Source: Streptomyces nojiriensis (GTDB lineage Bacteria > Actinomycetota > Actinomycetes > Streptomycetales > Streptomycetaceae). From it: a stretch of DNA of 64,000 nucleotides. Shown piece after piece: positions 33,334 through 42,712 of the stretch. Position 1 is the first letter of the stretch, and each line of letters starts with the position of its first letter. The translations under genes and the position numbers were made by a program. A model generated the notes under the pieces. It was not told the DNA's origin, searched no databases, and saw only the letters and a program-made list of their open reading frames with translations. The stretch lies in contig NZ_CP071139.1 in NCBI RefSeq assembly GCF_017639205.1, forward strand, positions 248,001 to 312,000. The letters run 5' to 3'.

Positions 33334-34065
33334 ATGCATCCCCTGCCCCACTCCTCCGCCGACACCTCGCCGACCGGCCAAGCCTCCGCAGCCAGTGCAG
33401 CCTCCGGCGTCGGCGCGCATCTCGTACGACGGCACGGTGAGGCCGGCGAATGCGGGTTCACCCTGCTCGGGCGACGGTGGCACCTCCTGCCCGAGGTGTT
33501 CGCGCCGACGCACACCGACTCGACGGAACTGTTCACCCGGTGGCTGCCCTTCCCCGCAGAGGGGTCTTTCCTGGAAATGGGCTGCGGGGCGGGGGTCACC
33601 GCGGTGACCGCCGCGCTCGAAGGGTGTGCGCGGGTCACGGCGGCCGACATCAACCCGGAAGCCGTACGCAACACCCACCTCAACGCCACTCGCCACGGCG
33701 TCGCCGACCGGGTCGAAGCGGTACGCAGCGACCTCTTCGATGCTCTGGATCCCGGGGCTCGGTTCGACGTCGTCTTCTGGAACTCGAACGTGGTCCACGC
33801 CCCGGCCGACTTCGCCTACACCCGTGACCTGGAATACGCGGTCTTCGATCGCGACTACGCGGCGCACCGCCGCTACATCCGCGACGGGTTGGCCAGGCTG
33901 TCCGGCGCCGGGCGCCTGTTTCTGGGCTTCAACAGCCTGGGCGACACGGCACGGTTGGACGCGGCGGTCGCGGAGGCAGGTGCGCGGATCACCGAGCACA
34001 CCGCGCTGACCCGCCGTGCAGGCGATGTCCCCGTGGCCTTCCGACTGATGGAAATCACCCGCTGA
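33334..34065 (+). CDS. Class I SAM-dependent methyltransferase
   Basis: The 243-residue protein has the SAM-binding motif FLEMGCGAGVTAVTAAL, an acidic second loop (RVTAADINPEAV), and motif IV-like VVFWNSNVVHAP in the place of N-P-P-Y of HemK-like enzymes. LFLGFNSLGD near the end resembles the methyltransferase at 45640-46611. Substrate unknown. ATG at 33334 is chosen because the upstream frame is not protein-like. It is the only gene inside the inverted-repeat-bounded unit 32431-34210. Confidence 0.7.
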   Translation: MHPLPHSSADTSPTGQASAASAASGVGAHLVRRHGEAGECGFTLLGRRWHLLPEVFAPTHTDSTELFTRWLPFPAEGSFLEMGCGAGVTAVTAALEGCARVTAADINPEAVRNTHLNATRHGVADRVEAVRSDLFDALDPGARFDVVFWNSNVVHAPADFAYTRDLEYAVFDRDYAAHRRYIRDGLARLSGAGRLFLGFNSLGDTARLDAAVAEAGARITEHTALTRRAGDVPVAFRLMEITR

Positions 34066-34479
34066 AGCGATACAGAGGCGATGAGCACTGTCCCGGATCC
34101 CGGCGGTACGAAGCCGATCTGCGCAGGTTGTTCGAACCCGCGAGACCGGGAGCGCTGTCGAAACCGGTGAACATCTGCTGTCGGACCTCGTGAACGAAGC
34201 CATACGTCAAGTCTCTCGGTGATCCTGGTGTTCAGGTGGTCGTAGTGATCGCCGCACACCGCGGTCCGCAGCCGCTCGTTGCCAGGCTTCGGCCGGCGGC
34301 GGTTGTCACGGGGATGCAGTGGCGTTTCGGCGGTGAACCGGGGCGCTCGGGTGGGTGAACCGGGCCGGGGAGGCCTGTTGCTGACGGTGCGGAAACGGTG
34401 AAAAGGTGGAGTCGAGTGGCCGCTGGCCGTGACAATCTGCTGGCCTCGCTAGGTCCTTTTGAGCGGAGGTACACGGTCC
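34066..34479. other. Intergenic region with right arm of inverted repeat
   Basis: Apart from the arm at 34159-34210, I see no gene or clear signal. The region separates the methyltransferase from the XRE regulator. Confidence 0.4.
34159..34210 (-). repeat. Right arm of the long imperfect inverted repeat
   Basis: This arm is the reverse complement of 32431-32490. Read on the minus strand both arms begin with the same short coding-like string (MA-L/S-FTRS...DSRCSPVS), so they may be copies of one gene start. Confidence 0.75.
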
Positions 34480-35382
34480 GTGGGTGTCAATGTCAATCCC
34501 ACCGTCAGCAGGCGCCGGCTGGGATCGGAGCTCCGTCGGCTCCGGGAGATGAGGGGTATGACGACGCCGCAGGTGGCGGAGAGCCTGCTGATCTCCGAGT
34601 CCAAGATCAGTCTCATGGAGAACGGCCGTCGTCTCATCAAGCTGCGGGACGTGCGCGATCTCTGCGGGCTGTACGGAGTCCAGGACCGGAGGCTCGTTAA
34701 CCACCTGATGCAGCTGGCCAGGGAATCGGGGCAGCAGGGCTGGTGGAACGCTTACGGTGACACCCCTTACGGCGCCTACATCGGCCTGGAGGCCGAGGCC
34801 GCGGCGATCCGATGCTACGAGCCCCTGGTGATCCCCGGCCTGCTGCAGACCCCCGCCTACGCCCGGGCGGTCATTGCAGGATCGATCCCTCAGGTCGCCG
34901 CCGAACAGGTCGCCACACGCCTTCGCGTACGGCTGCGGCGCCAACGCCGGCTGGGCGCCAGGGGCAACCCACTGCGCTTATGGGCCGTACTGGACGAATC
35001 GTCACTGCGGCGCGTCGTAGGCCGCCGCGAGGTCATGCGCGAGCAGCTGGACCATCTGATCCACATCGGATCCCAGCCGCACATCACCGTGCAGGTTCTC
35101 CCCCACGATGTGGGGGCGCACCCTGGCGTCTCGGGGCAGTTCGCGCTGCTCGAGTTCGCCGACGCCGCCGACGCGAGCTTGGTGTATTTGGAAAGGTTCA
35201 CCAGCGATCTCTATCTGGAGAAACGATCCGACGTCAGGCTCTACAGCGATATGTATGCGCACCTGCAGGCTCAGGGGCTGAGCCCGGACGGTACCCGGAA
35301 TTTCATCGACGAAGCCAACAAGGCGTACGTCGGCAAGGAATTTGGCCCAGACGCCCGCACGCCGTCCCGGCCGGACCCGTGA
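34480..35382 (+). CDS. XRE regulator with DUF5753 domain
   Basis: The 300-residue protein has an XRE helix-turn-helix (GMTTPQVAESLLISESKISL, then MENGRR) and the DUF5753 region: AIRCYEPLVIPGLLQTPAYA, LDESSLRR, then HITVQVLPHDVGAHPG. Streptomyces carry dozens of these, usually paired with a small DUF397 partner, which is absent here. GTG at 34480 has GGAGG 10 nt upstream. A hairpin follows the gene. Confidence 0.85.
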   Translation: MGVNVNPTVSRRRLGSELRRLREMRGMTTPQVAESLLISESKISLMENGRRLIKLRDVRDLCGLYGVQDRRLVNHLMQLARESGQQGWWNAYGDTPYGAYIGLEAEAAAIRCYEPLVIPGLLQTPAYARAVIAGSIPQVAAEQVATRLRVRLRRQRRLGARGNPLRLWAVLDESSLRRVVGRREVMREQLDHLIHIGSQPHITVQVLPHDVGAHPGVSGQFALLEFADAADASLVYLERFTSDLYLEKRSDVRLYSDMYAHLQAQGLSPDGTRNFIDEANKAYVGKEFGPDARTPSRPDP

Positions 35383-35411
35383 GTGCTGTGCGGTACGCAT
35401 CCTGACATCGA

Positions 35412-35450
35412 AAGCCGAGCCCCTGGACGACGTGTCCAGGGACTCGGCTT
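35412..35450. terminator. Bidirectional terminator
   Basis: AAGCCGAG-C-CCCTGGAC pairs with GTCCAGGG-A-CTCGGCTT around a 5-nt loop, a 17-bp stem with one mismatch. It lies between the convergent XRE and surface-protein genes. Confidence 0.85.
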
Positions 35451-35510
35451 CGGGCGATGTCGAGACCGGTCGGTCAGAGGCGTGAGGCTGTCACGCCTGC
35501 CATGTGCCGG

Positions 35511-37130
35511 CTAGTCCTGTCGGGTTGTTGCACCTCGGTGGGTCCGCTTCATGGCGAAGAAGGCCGAGCCTCCGATGAAGGCCAGCGCGACTGCGGTGGC
35601 GGCCGCGATGCTCGCCTCGCTGCTTGAGCCGGTCGTGGCGAGGTTCTGCGACGCCACCTTCGGCTGCCGGTTGGTGGCGGCGCTCACGGGGGCGAAGTTG
35701 ACGCTCTTGGCGGTGTGGCCGGGGCGGAACTGACCCAGAGCGTCGTCGAGGCCACCGGGCAGGAAGTCGGCCCACGGGGGCTTGCCCTGGTCGTGGCCGG
35801 GCTTGCCGTGGTCGTCGGGGCCGTCGTGACCGTGGCCGGGCTTGCCGTGGTCGTCGTCGCGACCGTGGTCCTCGTCGCGACCGTGCTCGCCCTCGTGGCC
35901 CTCGTCGTCCTCGTCGTGACCGTGGTCGTGGTCGCCCGAGTCACCCTTCTCGCCCTTGTCACCGCGAGGCCCCTTGGGTCCTGCGGGTCCTGCGGGTCCT
36001 GCGGGTCCTGCGGGTCCTGCCGGTCCTGCGGGTCCTGCGGGTCCTGCGGGTCCGGCGGGTCCGGCGGGTCCAGCAGGTCCCGCGGGTCCTACGGGTCCGG
36101 CAGAACCGGTGGGTCCGGCGGGGCCGGGAGCCCCGTCGGGGCCGGGTGCACCGGGTGCACCGGGTGCGCCGGGGCTGCCGGACGGGCCGGGGGAACCGGG
36201 TGCACCAGGGGCGCCGGGGCTACCGGACGGGCCAGGCGCGCCGGGGCTGCCGGACGGGCCAGGGGAGCCCGTCGGGCCGGGGGGGCCGGGCTCACCCGTC
36301 GGGCCGGGAGAGCCGGTGGGGCCGGGCGAGCCCGTCGGTCCGGGAGGTCCGGGCGGGCCGGCGGCGCAGGTCGGCACCGTAATGGTGTTGTTGTCCATCG
36401 TGACCGCGGCCACACGCGCCAGGGCGCGGCCTTCGATCACGGCGCTGTTGTTCAGCGTGATGGACTGCATGGCCAGGATGGTGCCCTTGAACTGGGTGCT
36501 CGTGCCGAGGGTGGCGGCGCTGCCCACCTGCCAGAACACGTTGCAGGCATTGGCTCCGTTGATGAAGGCCACGGAACTCGACGAAGCCGTGGTCAGGGTC
36601 GAGGGGATCCGGAAGATGAAGACGGAGTTGGGGTCGTTCTGGCCGTCGAGGGTGACCGTCCCGGTGAGTTGCAGGGAGTCCGGGGACGCCGGGGCCGTGT
36701 AGACGCCGGGCGCCAGCGTCAGTCCGCCGATCTCGTCCGAAGCGAGAATGGTCCCGGGCCCCCGGCCTGCCGCGTCGTCGTAGGCGACGACCAGGTCGGA
36801 CTTCGCCTGAGCGGCGGCGGCGTTGGGGGCCACGCGCGTCACTCCGTTGACGATGCCGGGCGGGAAGCCGGTCACCGACGTGCCCGGATAGAGGCCCAGG
36901 TCGCCGTTGATGACGGTGGGGTTCGTGTTGGTGACCGTCGAACCGGCCAGGACCCCGTAACTGGCGGTGGTCCCCAGCAACACGGGGGCTTCTGCGGCGT
37001 GGGCGAGGGTCGGGACCAGGGCGGCCGACGCCAGGAGCGTTGCGGGGAGGAGGGCAAAGGCTCCCCGTTTGAGCAGACTGCGTTGAGGGCTCGTGTCGGG
37101 TGGAGCCGACCGGATGACATCCAATGCCAT
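35511..37130 (-). CDS. Sortase-anchored ice-binding-like / collagen-like surface protein
   Basis: The 539-residue protein has a signal peptide ending THAAEA. A DUF3494 ice-binding-like beta-helix follows ([49 protein letters not shown]). Next come about 50 Gly-x-y collagen-like triplets ([21 protein letters not shown], runs of GPAGPA), then a His/Asp/Gly-rich linker and [10 protein letters not shown] with a terminal hydrophobic helix and KRTHRG. LATTG fits the LAxTG motif of class E sortases. It should be covalently wall-anchored, with the triplets acting as a stalk. DUF3494 domains often serve as adhesins rather than antifreeze. ATG at 37130 follows GAGAGG. Confidence 0.85.
   Translation of the reverse strand: MALDVIRSAPPDTSPQRSLLKRGAFALLPATLLASAALVPTLAHAAEAPVLLGTTASYGVLAGSTVTNTNPTVINGDLGLYPGTSVTGFPPGIVNGVTRVAPNAAAAQAKSDLVVAYDDAAGRGPGTILASDEIGGLTLAPGVYTAPASPDSLQLTGTVTLDGQNDPNSVFIFRIPSTLTTASSSSVAFINGANACNVFWQVGSAATLGTSTQFKGTILAMQSITLNNSAVIEGRALARVAAVTMDNNTITVPTCAAGPPGPPGPTGSPGPTGSPGPTGEPGPPGPTGSPGPSGSPGAPGPSGSPGAPGAPGSPGPSGSPGAPGAPGAPGPDGAPGPAGPTGSAGPVGPAGPAGPAGPAGPAGPAGPAGPAGPAGPAGPAGPAGPKGPRGDKGEKGDSGDHDHGHDEDDEGHEGEHGRDEDHGRDDDHGKPGHGHDGPDDHGKPGHDQGKPPWADFLPGGLDDALGQFRPGHTAKSVNFAPVSAATNRQPKVASQNLATTGSSSEASIAAATAVALAFIGGSAFFAMKRTHRGATTRQD
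35980..36350 (-). repeat. Collagen-like triplet repeat tract
   Basis: The coding DNA of the Gly-x-y region consists of near-identical 9-bp units (ggtcctgcg on the plus strand) and variable GSPGP/GAPGA blocks. The tract is prone to slippage, so its length will vary and be hard to assemble. Confidence 0.8.
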
Positions 37131-37304
37131 AGCAGGACCTCTCTTGTTGCTGGTCAGGGCCGCCGGCCCGCTGCCTGTGCCGACACGCGGGCTCACCCCG
37201 GCAGGGGCGCAGATGCTCCGTGCCAGAGGTGGTGATGGGTCGTCATGTGGGAGCATTTCCGCATATTACGTAGTAGTAGACTGCAAATCGGGAAAATGGT
37301 CTGC

Positions 37305-37583
37305 ATGAGTGACGTGGCGTCAGGGGGTACATACGTGGCAGGCGCCGAGCCGCATCCGCAGTTCGACCGGCGCGCCTGGCTCCTCACCCACGACAAGACC
37401 GGCATCCCCACCGCCCTTCCCGCGGTCACGCCGCCTGTGGCCGGCCCCCGCGGCCGTACGCGCACCGTGCGTCTCGACGACCCGGTGCTGGTCCTGGCGG
37501 ACGACGTGGAGCGGGAGGACCGGCTGTCCGGCTGCTCCACCGTCGAGGACGCCGAAGCGCTGGTCGAACTGGCGGCTGGGTAG
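37305..37583 (+). CDS. Hypothetical protein, 92 residues
   Basis: ATG at 37305 begins MSDVASGGTYVAGAEPHPQF, then DRRAWLLTHDKTGIPTALPA and VRLDDPVLVLADDVEREDRL. It is acidic and probably cytoplasmic. I recognise no family. It is divergent from the surface-protein gene and has an AT-rich upstream stretch (catattacgtagtagtagac) that could be its promoter. Confidence 0.5.
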   Translation: MSDVASGGTYVAGAEPHPQFDRRAWLLTHDKTGIPTALPAVTPPVAGPRGRTRTVRLDDPVLVLADDVEREDRLSGCSTVEDAEALVELAAG

Positions 37584-38095
37584 GCCGGGGCATCGGTCCA
37601 CAGGCGGACCGCACCCGGCACGGTGCCGCCGGCGGTGCTCGGCGAGGTGCGGGCGATCGGCCGGTTCCAGTGGGGGTCGGGCGGCCTGCGCGTGACGCCG
37701 GCCTGGCCCGCCCGCCTGCGCGGCACCGCAAGCGCGGGCTCGGCGGGGCCGGTCCGCCACGGCCTTCCCTACGCAGGCCCCGAGGAAGAGTGCGTGTGTG
37801 CGTGTGCAGGCAGCACGACTGCGGCGGCATCGTCCCCATGTCCCGGTGCCCGGAACACGGCAGCGCTGCGCGCGATGGAGTGGCACCCCGGAGGCGGGAT
37901 CCGTTACACGGACCTGCGTCTGGGCCGCCTGGGGGCGAGGTCCGAGTCCGCCACCATAAGCAGTTCGAACTGAGGGACGCGCCGTGGGCCGACATGCCGC
38001 GCTTGGCGTAATGAGGCACTCAAGCCGGGCTTCCGAGGCCACGTTGTGCGCAGGCGTGACCGGGGTGGTGGCAGGAAGGATCGGCGAAGCGGGCT
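37584..38095. other. Gene-poor region with a duplicated fragment
   Basis: No supported gene lies here. A block at 37870-37960 (frame AMEWHPGGGIRYTDLRLGRL) is related to one at 39335-39420 (AMECHPGCGSRC, LLDRLVGAAES). The two similar pieces therefore flank the phosphatase gene in direct orientation. Confidence 0.4.
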
Positions 38096-39325
38096 ATGGG
38101 CGAGGAGATCGAGGAGGACCGGTCGGAGGGTTTCGGTGAGCGGCTGCTGGGCCTGCTGCTGGACCGGGCGCGGCTGCTGCCGCCGCAGCTGATCGCCCCG
38201 CTCATCGCGGAGGAGGTGGGCAGGGTCGGAGGCCGTGATGTCTCCATCCTGCTCCAGGACTACGCGCAGGAGCTGCTGGTGCCGCTTCCGGGCAAAAAAC
38301 TGCACGCCGGCCAGCCTGAATCGGTGATCGACTCACCCGCGGGCCGGGCTTTTCTGCGCGGGGTGGTCGTCGAAGTGCCGCAGGCCCGCGGCGGCGTGCG
38401 GATGTATCTGCCGCTGCTGGACGGCGGCGACACGGTGGGCGTGATGGCCCTCACCCTGGACACCGTCGGCGACGACGACCGGCGGCTGCTGAGCCGGCTC
38501 TCATGCCTGGTGGCCGACCTGCTGGTCACCAAGAACGCCTACACCGACCAGTTCTTCCAGGCCCGGCGCCGGGAGCCGATGAGCGTGTCCGCAGAGATCC
38601 AGTGGGGCCTGCTGCCGCCGCTGTCGATGGCCGTGCCGCAGGTGGAGGTGGCCGGCATGCTGGAGCCCGCCTACCGCGTCGCCGGAGACAGCTTCGACTA
38701 CGCCCTCAACGACAACATCCTGCACGCCGCCGTGATCGACGCGATGAGCCACGGCATGGAAGCCGCCACCATGGCAACCGTGGCCATCGGCGCCTACCGG
38801 CACGCCCGCCGCGTGTTCATCAGCCTGGCCGAGAAGTACGCGTTCATGGACGATGCCATCTCCCGGCTGTTCGGCCCCGACCGGTTCGTCACAGCGCAGT
38901 TGATGCACTTCAACGTCGCCACCGGTGCGATGGAGCTGGTCAACGCGGGCCACCCCGCACCGCTGCTGATCCGCGACGGGCACGTCGTGCGGCAGCTGGA
39001 GAGCGCGACGACGCTGCCCGTCGGTTTCGGCGGTGAGGAGCCCCGGATCAGAGAGCACACACTCCAGCAAGGCGACCGCGTGCTGTGCTATACCGACGGC
39101 ATCATCGAGGAGCACGTCGCCGGCGGGGAGCTGTTCGGCGAGGAACGCCTCATCCGTTGCGTCAACCGCCTGGGGGAGGAACCCTCACAAGGACTGCGGG
39201 CGGACCTGCGCCGGCTCTCCCACATGCTCAAGAGCGAACGGGGCGGGCACACCAGCGACGACGCCACCCTCTTCATGATCGAATGGCGCGGGGGCGCCGC
39301 CGACCACCTCGCGGTCCTTGGCTGA
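38096..39325 (+). CDS. SpoIIE-family PP2C protein phosphatase
   Basis: The 409-residue protein has a GAF-like N-terminal sensor (VRMYLPLLDGGDTVGVMALT) and a SpoIIE/PP2C domain with EIQWGLLPPLSM, RVAGDSFDYAL, IDAMSHGMEAATM, NAGHPAPLLI and CYTDGIIE. Metal-binding Asp residues are in GDSFDY and HTSDDATLF. Such phosphatases dephosphorylate STAS antagonists to activate alternative sigma factors. STAS proteins are at 11439-11837 and 54973-55290, but neither is adjacent. ATG at 38096 is the first plausible start. Confidence 0.85.
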   Translation: MGEEIEEDRSEGFGERLLGLLLDRARLLPPQLIAPLIAEEVGRVGGRDVSILLQDYAQELLVPLPGKKLHAGQPESVIDSPAGRAFLRGVVVEVPQARGGVRMYLPLLDGGDTVGVMALTLDTVGDDDRRLLSRLSCLVADLLVTKNAYTDQFFQARRREPMSVSAEIQWGLLPPLSMAVPQVEVAGMLEPAYRVAGDSFDYALNDNILHAAVIDAMSHGMEAATMATVAIGAYRHARRVFISLAEKYAFMDDAISRLFGPDRFVTAQLMHFNVATGAMELVNAGHPAPLLIRDGHVVRQLESATTLPVGFGGEEPRIREHTLQQGDRVLCYTDGIIEEHVAGGELFGEERLIRCVNRLGEEPSQGLRADLRRLSHMLKSERGGHTSDDATLFMIEWRGGAADHLAVLG

Positions 39326-39554
39326 GCGCCCCGCGATGGAGTGCCATCCCGGATGCGGGAGCCGCTGCACAGGCTTGCTTCTGGACCGCCTGGTGGGAGC
39401 GGCAGAGTCCCGGCAGAAGGGGGGTAGGTCTGCGCGCCGGATGTTCGTCCTCGCTGCCACTAAGTCACAAGGGACAGATCTGGGGCCCTTTGAGGGCGGG
39501 AATACCGCACGCTTCGAATGACGCTCCCCGCCAGCTGGCGCTAGTTCGTGGACT

Positions 39555-39821
39555 GCACAAAGGCGCGAAGCCTACGCGAACGACCAGGGCCAGTCGGCCT
39601 CGCTGGTGGCGGTGACGGCCCGTTCGAACCGGTCGAAGGCGGACCAGGATCCGGCGGAGTGGCTGCCGCCGGCGCCGGATGCGCTGTGCCGGTACGGCGC
39701 CGAGTGGACCGCGACCAAGCTCCGCTGGGGCCTCGCGGTCGACGAGCAGGAGCGCGACCGCTTGCTGGACATCGCGGCCGGCTGCGGCGGCACGGACGTG
39801 GAGTTCACCCCCGCCCCGTAG
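39555..39821 (+). pseudogene. HNH endonuclease family protein, C-terminal fragment (copy 1)
   Basis: The frame contains EAYANDQGQ, then ARSNRSKADQDPAEWLPPAP, LCRYGAEWTATKLRWGLAVD and a TDVEFTPAP end. This is the tail of the secreted HNH (DUF1524/GmrSD-like) family, in which R-S-N-R-S/K-K-G/A-D-x-x-P-x-x-W is typical. The HNH core is missing. The same sequence, gaatgacgct then cccgccagctgg, lies just upstream of this copy and of the copy at 57.6 kb. Confidence 0.7.
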
Positions 39822-39841
39822 GAATGCGCAGGCGCTTCCCC

Positions 39842-39905
39842 GCCGATGTGGGGGAGCCGCGATGTCCGCGGCACCCCCTCGTCCCCCTTGCCCTCCGGTC
39901 GCGCG
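39842..39905 (+). pseudogene. Possible DNA ligase fragment
   Basis: About 60 bp (gatgtgggggagccgcgatg...) resemble the ligase gene segment near 31166, encoding WGSRDV. The match is short and could be coincidental. It would be another recombination scrap. Confidence 0.25.
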
Positions 39906-39941
39906 GCGCTGGAGGGTGCTGGGTGGGAGGTCTCTCGTTGT

Positions 39942-40016
39942 TCAGTGGGTGATTGTGATGTTCGCGGCCTGTGGTCCCTTGGGGCCGGTGGTGAGTTCGT
40001 CGAAACGGGCCGTCAT
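39942..40016 (-). pseudogene. Cold-shock protein C-terminal scrap
   Basis: The minus-strand frame ends FDELTTGPKGPQAANITITH, the conserved tail of CspA-type proteins (GPKGPQAANV). No RNA-binding core is left. It is fused in frame to the broken secD sequence. Confidence 0.5.
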
Positions 40017-40199
40017 CCGGGCCGCCGGCCCCGTCGGCGCATCAAGGGCGACTGCAGGACCCTGCACGGTCACTGGCGGCTCGCGCCAGAGGCAAAGTAT
40101 CTGGTCGGACTGAGCCTCAGAGACGGGGTTCTTGCTGCGCGGTGAGTTCCCGGGCCCGGTTGGAGCGCGCTGGGTGCGGTTTACCAGGCGTGAGGCACC

Positions 40200-41023
40200 A
40201 GGCCCCGGCTTCCTGGCCACCACGACGTCGAGGGGCACCGGCAGCGCGCCGCCCTTCACGAGCGCCGCCAGCTCGCGCGCCTCGGCCCGGCCGAAGCCGC
40301 CGCTGATCTGCGTGGAGCCGCCGGTGATACCGGTCCCGCACACCACGTCCGCGGTGACGCCGGGCGCCGAGATGATCTTGTTGTCGAGGGTGATGACGAC
40401 GCGGCGTTCCGGAGCGCCCTGAGGCGCGCAGGCCGCGTCCGAGGTGATCTTCGTCCAGGTGTCGCCCGCTCCCTTGCGGAAGTCGAGGGAGACCATCCAG
40501 CCGCTGAGCGACTGCTGGTCCAGGACCGCCTCGGCGTCCTCGACCCCCTCGCCGGTGAGGGCGGTGGGGCCCAGCTTCAGGTGGTTGCCCACCTGGTCCG
40601 GGTCGGGCAGGGTGCGCGATCCGTCGGCCTCGGGCTTCGCGGAGCCCTCGTCGGCCGTCGCCCCCGTTACCGGGTGGACCGTGAGCTGTGCGGTGCGGCC
40701 GATGACCTCGGCGGCCTTGCGGGGTCCTGCACTCCGGGCAGTTCGACGATGATCCGTTTCTCGCCGGAGCGGGCGATGCCGGGTTCGGAGACGCCGAGGG
40801 CGTCGACGCGCTGCCTGAGGACCTCCAGAGCGCGGTCGGTGGATGCGGCGTCGGCCTTGACGGTGGGTGAGTCCCGGGTCTCCAGGACGATCTGGGTGCC
40901 GCCGCGCAGATCGAGGCCGAGGCGGGCGGATTGGGTGAGGGCGATGTAGAGGGACAGCGCGACGGCTGCCAGCGCGATGATCGCCCTCCACAAGGGTGGG
41001 TGGGACAAGGGTGCGCGAGACAT
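40200..41023 (-). pseudogene. secD: SecD-like protein-export membrane protein, truncated and frameshifted
   Basis: From the start at 41023 the first frame has a transmembrane helix and LGLDLRGGTQIVLETRDS, TDRALEVLRQRVDALGVSEP and EKRIIVELPGVQDP. This is the SecD N-terminus and P1 domain with its D-L-R-G-G-T motif. Near 40730 the frame shifts to EVIGRTAQLTVHPVTG, LSGWMVSLDF and GFGRAEARELAALVKGGALP. The six-helix translocase domain is gone. It is a non-functional secD copy. Confidence 0.75.
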
Positions 41024-41122
41024 GCGTACTCCACGATGAGGGCAGGACGGAGGGACGCGTGACCGGCCCCGCGCGGTGTGCGCCGGGTTAAGAGGGTCAG
41101 GCGTCGATGACGGTCTGCGTGC

Positions 41123-41500
41123 TCATCGGTGGGGCGGGCCGCGCGGGGCGGCGGACTCGGCCGGCCTGCGCGGCGGCGCGAGTGCGGTGGCGGGGCCCGT
41201 GTCGGGCCGGCCCAGGGCGCGGTGCGGGGCCGTGTCGACGGCCGTACGCGCGGGGCCCGCAGGCTGCGGGCCCGGGATGTGGGCGTCAGGTCGGTGCGTG
41301 ACCTCAACATGCAGCGCCGGGACGCCGTCCGGTCCTGCCCCTTGTCCGGCGTGCCCCGCCACCGCGTGGTGCGCGAGCGGCCTGTCGGCGGGCACGGGCA
41401 TGCCCTGCGCCCCGCCCACCGGCACGAACAGCGCGAGGACGGTGACGACGAGGGTCAGCGCGGACGCGGCCAAGCGCGCGGAGCGGCTCTGTTGCGGCAC
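41123..41500 (-). CDS. Putative secreted Pro/Ala-rich protein
   Basis: GTG at 41500 opens VPQQSRSARLAASALTLVVT, a signal peptide ending near GGAQG. The remaining 90 residues are rich in Pro, Ala and His, with no recognisable domain. It lies upstream of the secD remnant and may be a decayed or low-complexity exported protein. Confidence 0.4.
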   Translation of the reverse strand: MPQQSRSARLAASALTLVVTVLALFVPVGGAQGMPVPADRPLAHHAVAGHAGQGAGPDGVPALHVEVTHRPDAHIPGPQPAGPARTAVDTAPHRALGRPDTGPATALAPPRRPAESAAPRGPPHR

Positions 41501-41585
41501 GCGCCCCCCACCCCTTCGGCGCTCGTCAGGTGCACACGGCGTGGCCCCGCCCTGCTCAACGTATTGGGCGCCCCGGTCCGTTCCG

Positions 41586-41850
41586 TGTTACTCGGCAGTT
41601 CTTCGGAAGCCGAAGAACTGCAGCAACAGCGCGAAACCCAGCCGGTTCGCCGCCCCCGACTTGCTCCGAAGCCGCTCCTGGTCCTCCTCCAAACAGCGTC
41701 CAGAGGCGGTGGCGGCTGCAGCCTCGGCGGCGAGCTCAGCCTGGACGACGTCCTCGACCTCCGGGTCGCAGACGGTGCCCGGACCGGCGGCGACGAGCAG
41801 CTCGGCGATGCGCCGGCGAGTCGGAGGCTGGCATCCGGGCCCCCGTCAAG
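41586..41850 (-). pseudogene. Possible Tn3 transposase N-terminal fragment
   Basis: One continuous minus-strand frame reads RRRIAELLVAAGPG, VVQAELAAEAAAATASG, then EEDQERLRSKSGAANRLGFA and LLLQFFGFRRTAE with a stop. G-A-x-R-L-G-F-A-L-x-L-x-F-F is the signature of the N-terminal domain of Tn3-type TnpA. The match is confined to about 30 residues. A perfect small hairpin (CAGTTCTTCGG, AAG loop) sits at 41596-41620. Confidence 0.45.
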
Positions 41851-41965
41851 CAGTAATCGGGACCGCTGTACGCGTCAGATCGCTACGCGCTACCCATGTC
41901 TCCGCGTCGCAGGCCGTCTTGGGCTGATGTCCGAAGTGGACGGTGCGCGGAGGTGACCGGGCTTG

Positions 41966-42712
41966 TCATCCGGCGTGTCGAGCGGTCTGTTCGAAAGGCA
42001 AGGTCGGGAGGGGTTGCCAAGTGGCGGGGACATTGCGCATGACCAGGGCGCAGTCCAGGGTCGCGCTGCCCGGCGGGAAGCGGGTCGGGTCGTCGAAGAA
42101 CGACGAGGCGGCGGAGCTGACCCGGCCGGCTTCTATGTGCCAGGCATCGGAGCGCAGTCGCATGCCCTCCAGGTGGCGGCCGGTGCTGCTGGGCGAGAGG
42201 CCCTTGGACCCGTGCTGGAAGAAGAGGGAGGCCTCGGCGAGATCGGCGAAGAGCTCGCTGCCACGCAGCTCGTCGGACAGCTCGACGGTCACGTCGACCT
42301 GGGTGTCGCCGTCCCGTGTCGCCAGTGCGACGCGCATCCGATCGGGCGTCTCGTCCACCTCGAAGTCGGCGCGGCCGTGTTCACCGGGGAACAAGCGGCC
42401 TCCGGCCCAGGCGTTGAGCCGGGAGGCGGTGTCGCGGCGGGGGATGTAGACCCCGGTCTCCACGCCGGCCGGGCCGTCCCACTCGACGGCGATGCGATGG
42501 GCCACGTTCTCGCTGCGCACCCCGACCGCTGCGGGCGCCCAGGTGGGCCGGACGCTGCCCAGACGCAGCAGGCAGATGCCGGCGACGGCGTAGCCGTTCA
42601 CCAGCTGCGGACGGAGGGCATCGGGCAGCAGACGTGCCGCTGCTTCCGGTGCGACCCGGTAGTTCACCAGGAGGCGCCGTTCGATGACGCTGGACACGGC
42701 CGGCTGCTTCAT
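41966..42712 (-). CDS. DUF2071 (YqjF-like) family protein
   Basis: The 248-residue protein has VIERRLLVNYRVAPEAAARL, LPDALRPQLVNGYAVAGICL, HRIAVEWDGPAGVETGVYIP and DFEVDETPDRMRV, typical of DUF2071/acetoacetate-decarboxylase-like beta-barrel proteins. ATG at 42712 overlaps the stop of the ArsR gene (ATGA), so the pair is co-translated. Function unknown. It is probably controlled by ArsR. Confidence 0.75.
   Translation of the reverse strand: MKQPAVSSVIERRLLVNYRVAPEAAARLLPDALRPQLVNGYAVAGICLLRLGSVRPTWAPAAVGVRSENVAHRIAVEWDGPAGVETGVYIPRRDTASRLNAWAGGRLFPGEHGRADFEVDETPDRMRVALATRDGDTQVDVTVELSDELRGSELFADLAEASLFFQHGSKGLSPSSTGRHLEGMRLRSDAWHIEAGRVSSAASSFFDDPTRFPPGSATLDCALVMRNVPATWQPLPTLPFEQTARHAG

Noticed and set aside
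35715..37235. Long plus-strand frames rich in Gly, Ala and Val opposite the collagen-like gene, including one that itself looks like Gly-Pro triplets
   Set aside because: They arise from the complement of the Gly-x-y repeat tract. The minus-strand protein has a signal peptide, DUF3494 domain and sortase motif, so it is the real gene.
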